The notes under the pieces are model-generated. The model saw only the letters and a list, made by a program, of their open reading frames with translations, was not told where the DNA came from and ran no database searches. Source: Candidatus Binatia bacterium (GTDB taxonomy: Bacteria > Desulfobacterota > Binatia > HRBIN30). From it: a DNA stretch of 64,000 nt. The stretch's first letter is position 1. Each line of letters starts with the position of its first letter. This document shows positions 61,054 to 64,000 of the stretch, piece after piece. The stretch covers positions 32,078 through 96,077 of the forward strand of contig JAKLJW010000019.1 in the NCBI GenBank assembly GCA_023150935.1. The letters are read 5' to 3'. The position numbers and the translations under genes are program-made.

Positions 61054-63474
61054 ATGCGGCAACTCGGCGTAGTGGTATTGATCGTTGCGTTTGGCAGTGC
61101 GGTACAGGCGCAGTCGGTGTTTCGGCAGGCTCTGCGGACGACGCTGGGAGGCTCGACGGGCGACTACGTGGCGGCGATTATTGTGGCCGATTTCGGCCGG
61201 CCTGGGGGTGGGCTACCGGACGGTGAACTCGATGTCCTCACGCTCAACCGCAACCAGCAAGCGCCGGCACTTTTCGGGAAAGGAAACGGCACCTTTGCGA
61301 CCGGACCGAACACGAACATCGGGGTCGTGCCTTCGGCCTTTGCGATCGGGGACTTCACCAACGACGGCTTCCTCGATCTCGTTGTTGCCAACCAGTCGCA
61401 AGGTACGGTGACTATTCAACCGGGCTCGGCGCAAGGACCGCCGTGGGGAGCGCCCGGGTTAGCGGCCGCTGCCGGCAATGTGCCGGTCGGGCTGCTTCCG
61501 GCTGACGTTAACCGCGATGGCAACCTGGATATCGTTGTCGTCGACGAAGGAATAGGCGGCCAGGGGGCGATCGCCGTGCTTCTGGGTGACGGTGCTGGAA
61601 CGCTGCTCCCCGGCGGTTCGTTTGTCACGGGCAGCTTCAGTGCTGCCGGGGTGATCGGTAACTTCGATAGCGACCTTTTCCCCGACGTCGCCGTCGTCAA
61701 TGCCGGAGGCAACTCGGTGACGATCCTCCGCAACGACGGTTTGGGAGGTTTCACGACCTCGCAGACCAAAGCCGTCGGGGCCGGGCCAACCAGTATCGCG
61801 GCGGGTCTGCTCGACGGCGACGACCGTCTCGACCTGGTCGTCGCCAACGGCGACAGCGATGGCGTGGCCGTACTGATCGGACGGGGTGGTGCCCTATTCG
61901 AGGATGCGGTTACGTACGCGTCCGGTAGCGATGGGAGTGCGCCGGTGAGCGTCGGCCTTGGCGATGTGAACGGCGATGGTCGGTTGGACGTGCTGGCCGC
62001 GAATTGGTTCAGTTTCGATCTCATGGTGCTCCTCGGTGACGGGCAAGGTGGGTTAGGGCGACCCAGGGCCTTTGTGAGCGATGAGCAACCTCTTGCAGCC
62101 GGTATCGGCGACATCAATCATGACGGTCTTGCCGATGCAGTTACGGTGAACGATGCCGGCCGGCCGACCGTGGTCGTGCTCCTCGCGATGCCGGATGGCG
62201 GCGGCGCGATGGCTGCCGTTGAAGACGTTCTCACACTGCAGAATCCGCAGGCTGTGGTTTCCGGCGATGTCGACGACAACGGCGTGTCCGACCTGATTGT
62301 CGCTCCGAGCGCCGGCGTGACCGCCGCGGTGCAGGTGATGCTCGCCGGGCCGGGTGGGGGGTTCATCGAACCGTTGGAATTGAGTCTACCCGGCGGTTCT
62401 GCGGCCGTCGCACACGGTGACTTTGACGGCAACGGCAGCCTGGACATCGCGGTTGCCAACAACGACGTCAACCGCGTCTCGGTGTTTTTGAGCGCGGGCA
62501 TCGCTCGGTTCTCTCCGGCCGTGTATACCGAAATAGAGGGGGCGGCCGCGGCTATGGTCGTCGGCGACTGGAACCGGGACGGTCGTTCTGATCTTGCGGT
62601 GGTCAGGCAGGTGCAGGAGGACAACGGGGCGGTCGACATCTTGCTGGCGAGCAGCGGTGGGGCGTTCGCTCCCGCGGCGCCGCTGACGACCGGCCCGTCT
62701 CCGACCGGAATCGACAGCGGCGACTTCAACAACGACGGCCGCCTCGATCTCGTAGTCGCCAATCAGGGTGAGGCGAGTATGTCGGTGTGGTTGGGTGCAG
62801 GGGATGGCAGCTTTGCGGCGCCGGCGACGGTTGCGGTGACCGATGGGCCGCCACGAGCCGTGGTGGTTGGTCGCTTCGATGAGGATGGCTTTGACGACCT
62901 CGCCGCGTTGGTGAAGTTACCGCCGTCGCAGTTGCGCCTGTTCCATGGCGACGGGCTGGGCAACTTCTCGATGGGGCAGTCGAAGGGACTGTCGGGGGTC
63001 GGCGCGGCACTGGCGGCCCGGGATCTCACCGGAGATAAGATCGCCGACGTGATCGTAGCCGATCAGGTCGACAACCTCGCGCGGGTGTTTGTCGTGCCGG
63101 CAAACCGCGGGGCATTGCGGGATGTACAGGACTTTCCGGTAAGTCGCGGTCCCATGGCTGCTGCTACCGGTGACGTAGACGGCGACGGCCGGTACGACGG
63201 AGTCGTTGCAAACAAACTCGTGGCCAGCGCCTCGGTGCTCACGAACATACGGGCGGCGCCGGTACTGCGCGGCGACGGTAACACCGACGGCAGGGTGACC
63301 GTTGCCGACGTTGTTGCGGTCTTCCGCGAGGTACCCGAAAATCCGACCGGACGGGTCGAGGTGATCGGCGGCGGCGCATACCAGCCGGGGGCAGGTGTCG
63401 ACGCCAATGGCGACGGACTGGTAACGGCGCAGGATACCTCGGGGACGATTGCGTGGATGTTCGGTTCGTTCTGA
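61054..63474 (+). CDS. Secreted FG-GAP/VCBS-repeat protein with C-terminal dockerin-like repeats
   Basis: The 806-aa protein has a signal peptide (residues 1-20, QLGVVVLIVAFGSAVQAQ) and many FG-GAP/VCBS-type repeats of the DVNxDGxLDIVV kind; for example DFTNDGFLDLVV, DVNRDGNLDIVV and DFNNDGRLDLVV. These are beta-propeller blades that bind calcium. The C-terminal DGNTDGRVTVADVVAVF, then DANGDGLVTAQD, forms a dockerin-like pair of calcium loops. The ATG at 61054 follows GAGGAGAAA; the frame opens at 61015. It likely acts at the cell surface. A cellulosomal dockerin function is not implied, since such loops also occur in unrelated secreted proteins. Confidence 0.82.
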   Translation: MRQLGVVVLIVAFGSAVQAQSVFRQALRTTLGGSTGDYVAAIIVADFGRPGGGLPDGELDVLTLNRNQQAPALFGKGNGTFATGPNTNIGVVPSAFAIGDFTNDGFLDLVVANQSQGTVTIQPGSAQGPPWGAPGLAAAAGNVPVGLLPADVNRDGNLDIVVVDEGIGGQGAIAVLLGDGAGTLLPGGSFVTGSFSAAGVIGNFDSDLFPDVAVVNAGGNSVTILRNDGLGGFTTSQTKAVGAGPTSIAAGLLDGDDRLDLVVANGDSDGVAVLIGRGGALFEDAVTYASGSDGSAPVSVGLGDVNGDGRLDVLAANWFSFDLMVLLGDGQGGLGRPRAFVSDEQPLAAGIGDINHDGLADAVTVNDAGRPTVVVLLAMPDGGGAMAAVEDVLTLQNPQAVVSGDVDDNGVSDLIVAPSAGVTAAVQVMLAGPGGGFIEPLELSLPGGSAAVAHGDFDGNGSLDIAVANNDVNRVSVFLSAGIARFSPAVYTEIEGAAAAMVVGDWNRDGRSDLAVVRQVQEDNGAVDILLASSGGAFAPAAPLTTGPSPTGIDSGDFNNDGRLDLVVANQGEASMSVWLGAGDGSFAAPATVAVTDGPPRAVVVGRFDEDGFDDLAALVKLPPSQLRLFHGDGLGNFSMGQSKGLSGVGAALAARDLTGDKIADVIVADQVDNLARVFVVPANRGALRDVQDFPVSRGPMAAATGDVDGDGRYDGVVANKLVASASVLTNIRAAPVLRGDGNTDGRVTVADVVAVFREVPENPTGRVEVIGGGAYQPGAGVDANGDGLVTAQDTSGTIAWMFGSF

Positions 63475-63484
63475 CGGAGCTGAT

Positions 63485-63919
63485 ATGGCGACGGAAGCGC
63501 AACTGCAAGCCGAATTGACGGCGGCCATGAAGGCCCGGGAGATGGAGAAGGTCTACGTCCTCCGTGGACTGATCACTGCCATCAAGAATTCAAAAGTCGA
63601 GAAACAGGTCGCCGAGCTCGCCGAGCCAGATATTGCGGCGCTGGTGCGGAAGGAAATCTCGAAGCGTACGGAGGCCGCGGAGTTCGCACGTAAGGCCAGT
63701 CGGGAGGAGATGGCAGCGCAAAACGATCGCGAGCGCGCGCTGCTCGAGGTCTATCTGCCGCAGCAGCTCTCGGCGGGGGCACTGGAGGAGGCGATCCGCG
63801 CGCTCGCTCAGGAGCTGGGGTCGACGCAGATCGGACCGTTGATGGCGAAGTTGCGCGAACGTTACGCGGGGCAGTTCGACGGCAAACTGGCCAGCGAGTT
63901 GATCCGTAAACTGAACTAA
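63485..63919 (+). CDS. GatB/YqeY domain-containing protein
   Basis: The 144-aa protein matches YqeY: LRGLITAIKNSKVEKQVAEL, then KRTEAAEFARKASREEM, then ERALLEVYLPQQLSAGALEE. YqeY-like proteins have a GatB-like C-terminal domain and may influence tRNA-dependent amidation or translation. The ATG at 63485 lies 10 bp after the FG-GAP stop. Its TAA stop overlaps an ATG at 63919 (TAATG). Confidence 0.88.
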   Translation: MATEAQLQAELTAAMKAREMEKVYVLRGLITAIKNSKVEKQVAELAEPDIAALVRKEISKRTEAAEFARKASREEMAAQNDRERALLEVYLPQQLSAGALEEAIRALAQELGSTQIGPLMAKLRERYAGQFDGKLASELIRKLN

Positions 63920-64000
63920 TGAAGCCTCTTCACGGAATCGAGTGGGTGACTTTTGACCATTTCGCGCGTGGAAGACGGGGCGGGGGCGGCGCGGGCCGGT
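63919..64000 (+). CDS. Possible start of a further gene (truncated by the window edge)
   Basis: An ATG at 63919 overlaps the yqeY stop and begins MKPLHGIEWVTFDHFARGRR, open to the end of the window. A later in-frame GTG could also be the start. Only 27 residues are visible and none identifies a family. Confidence 0.35.
   Translation, partial: MKPLHGIEWVTFDHFARGRRGGGGAGR

Overview
The window is one 64 kb stretch of a GC-rich bacterial chromosome with dense, mostly co-directional coding. The window alone does not identify the organism. The gene order at the right end (sucD, ndk, rlmN, mtnP, pfkB-type kinase, then lepA and a yqeY-like gene), the GC content and the style of the polysaccharide genes suggest a deltaproteobacterial-type or related Gram-negative lineage; this is inference.

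Positions 72 to about 50,300 form a very large extracellular or capsular polysaccharide locus, nearly all on the plus strand with many 4-bp stop/start overlaps. It opens with a NusG-paralogue antiterminator (72-581) and a leader holding two perfect hairpins. An export and assembly core follows: Wza-like lipoprotein, Wzz/GumC-like chain-length protein, a CpsD-like ATPase with a degenerate P-loop, and a Wzy/ligase-like membrane protein. A Wzx flippase lies on the opposite strand at 27187-28536. Ten candidate sugar-transfer enzymes are spread through the locus: one lipid-linked sugar transferase with inverted domain order, five GT4, two GT2 and two GT39-like proteins.

The rest of the locus looks devoted to decorating the glycan. 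There are two O-carbamoyltransferase cassettes with SxtJ-like and DUF5989 small membrane proteins, one with a methyltransferase. There is an acyl cassette (KAS III, acyl carrier protein, an unrecognised 221-aa protein, GNAT) next to SDR, Gfo/Idh and aminotransferase sugar-modifying enzymes. There is also an MBOAT acyltransferase with an SGNH partner, five more SGNH-type proteins, three alkaline-phosphatase-superfamily proteins, a second GNAT and a large secreted beta-helix protein. Together these suggest a heteropolysaccharide with amino sugars, acyl, carbamoyl and possibly methyl groups. The actual structure cannot be read from the sequence.

From 50,300 to 52,750 is a boundary zone: a small HTH protein, a UDP-sugar 4-epimerase-like SDR and a minus-strand sulfotransferase. 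From 52,827 on are mainly housekeeping genes: sucD without an adjacent sucC, ndk, rlmN, mtnP, a PfkB-family kinase, UDP-xylose synthase, a GalE-like epimerase, lepA, a secreted FG-GAP/dockerin-like protein and a yqeY-like gene. A consensus-like promoter followed by an intrinsic terminator at 57173-57266 may define a small RNA or attenuator. I saw no rRNA, tRNA, CRISPR array or complete insertion sequence, and no gene-free stretch reaches 300 bases.
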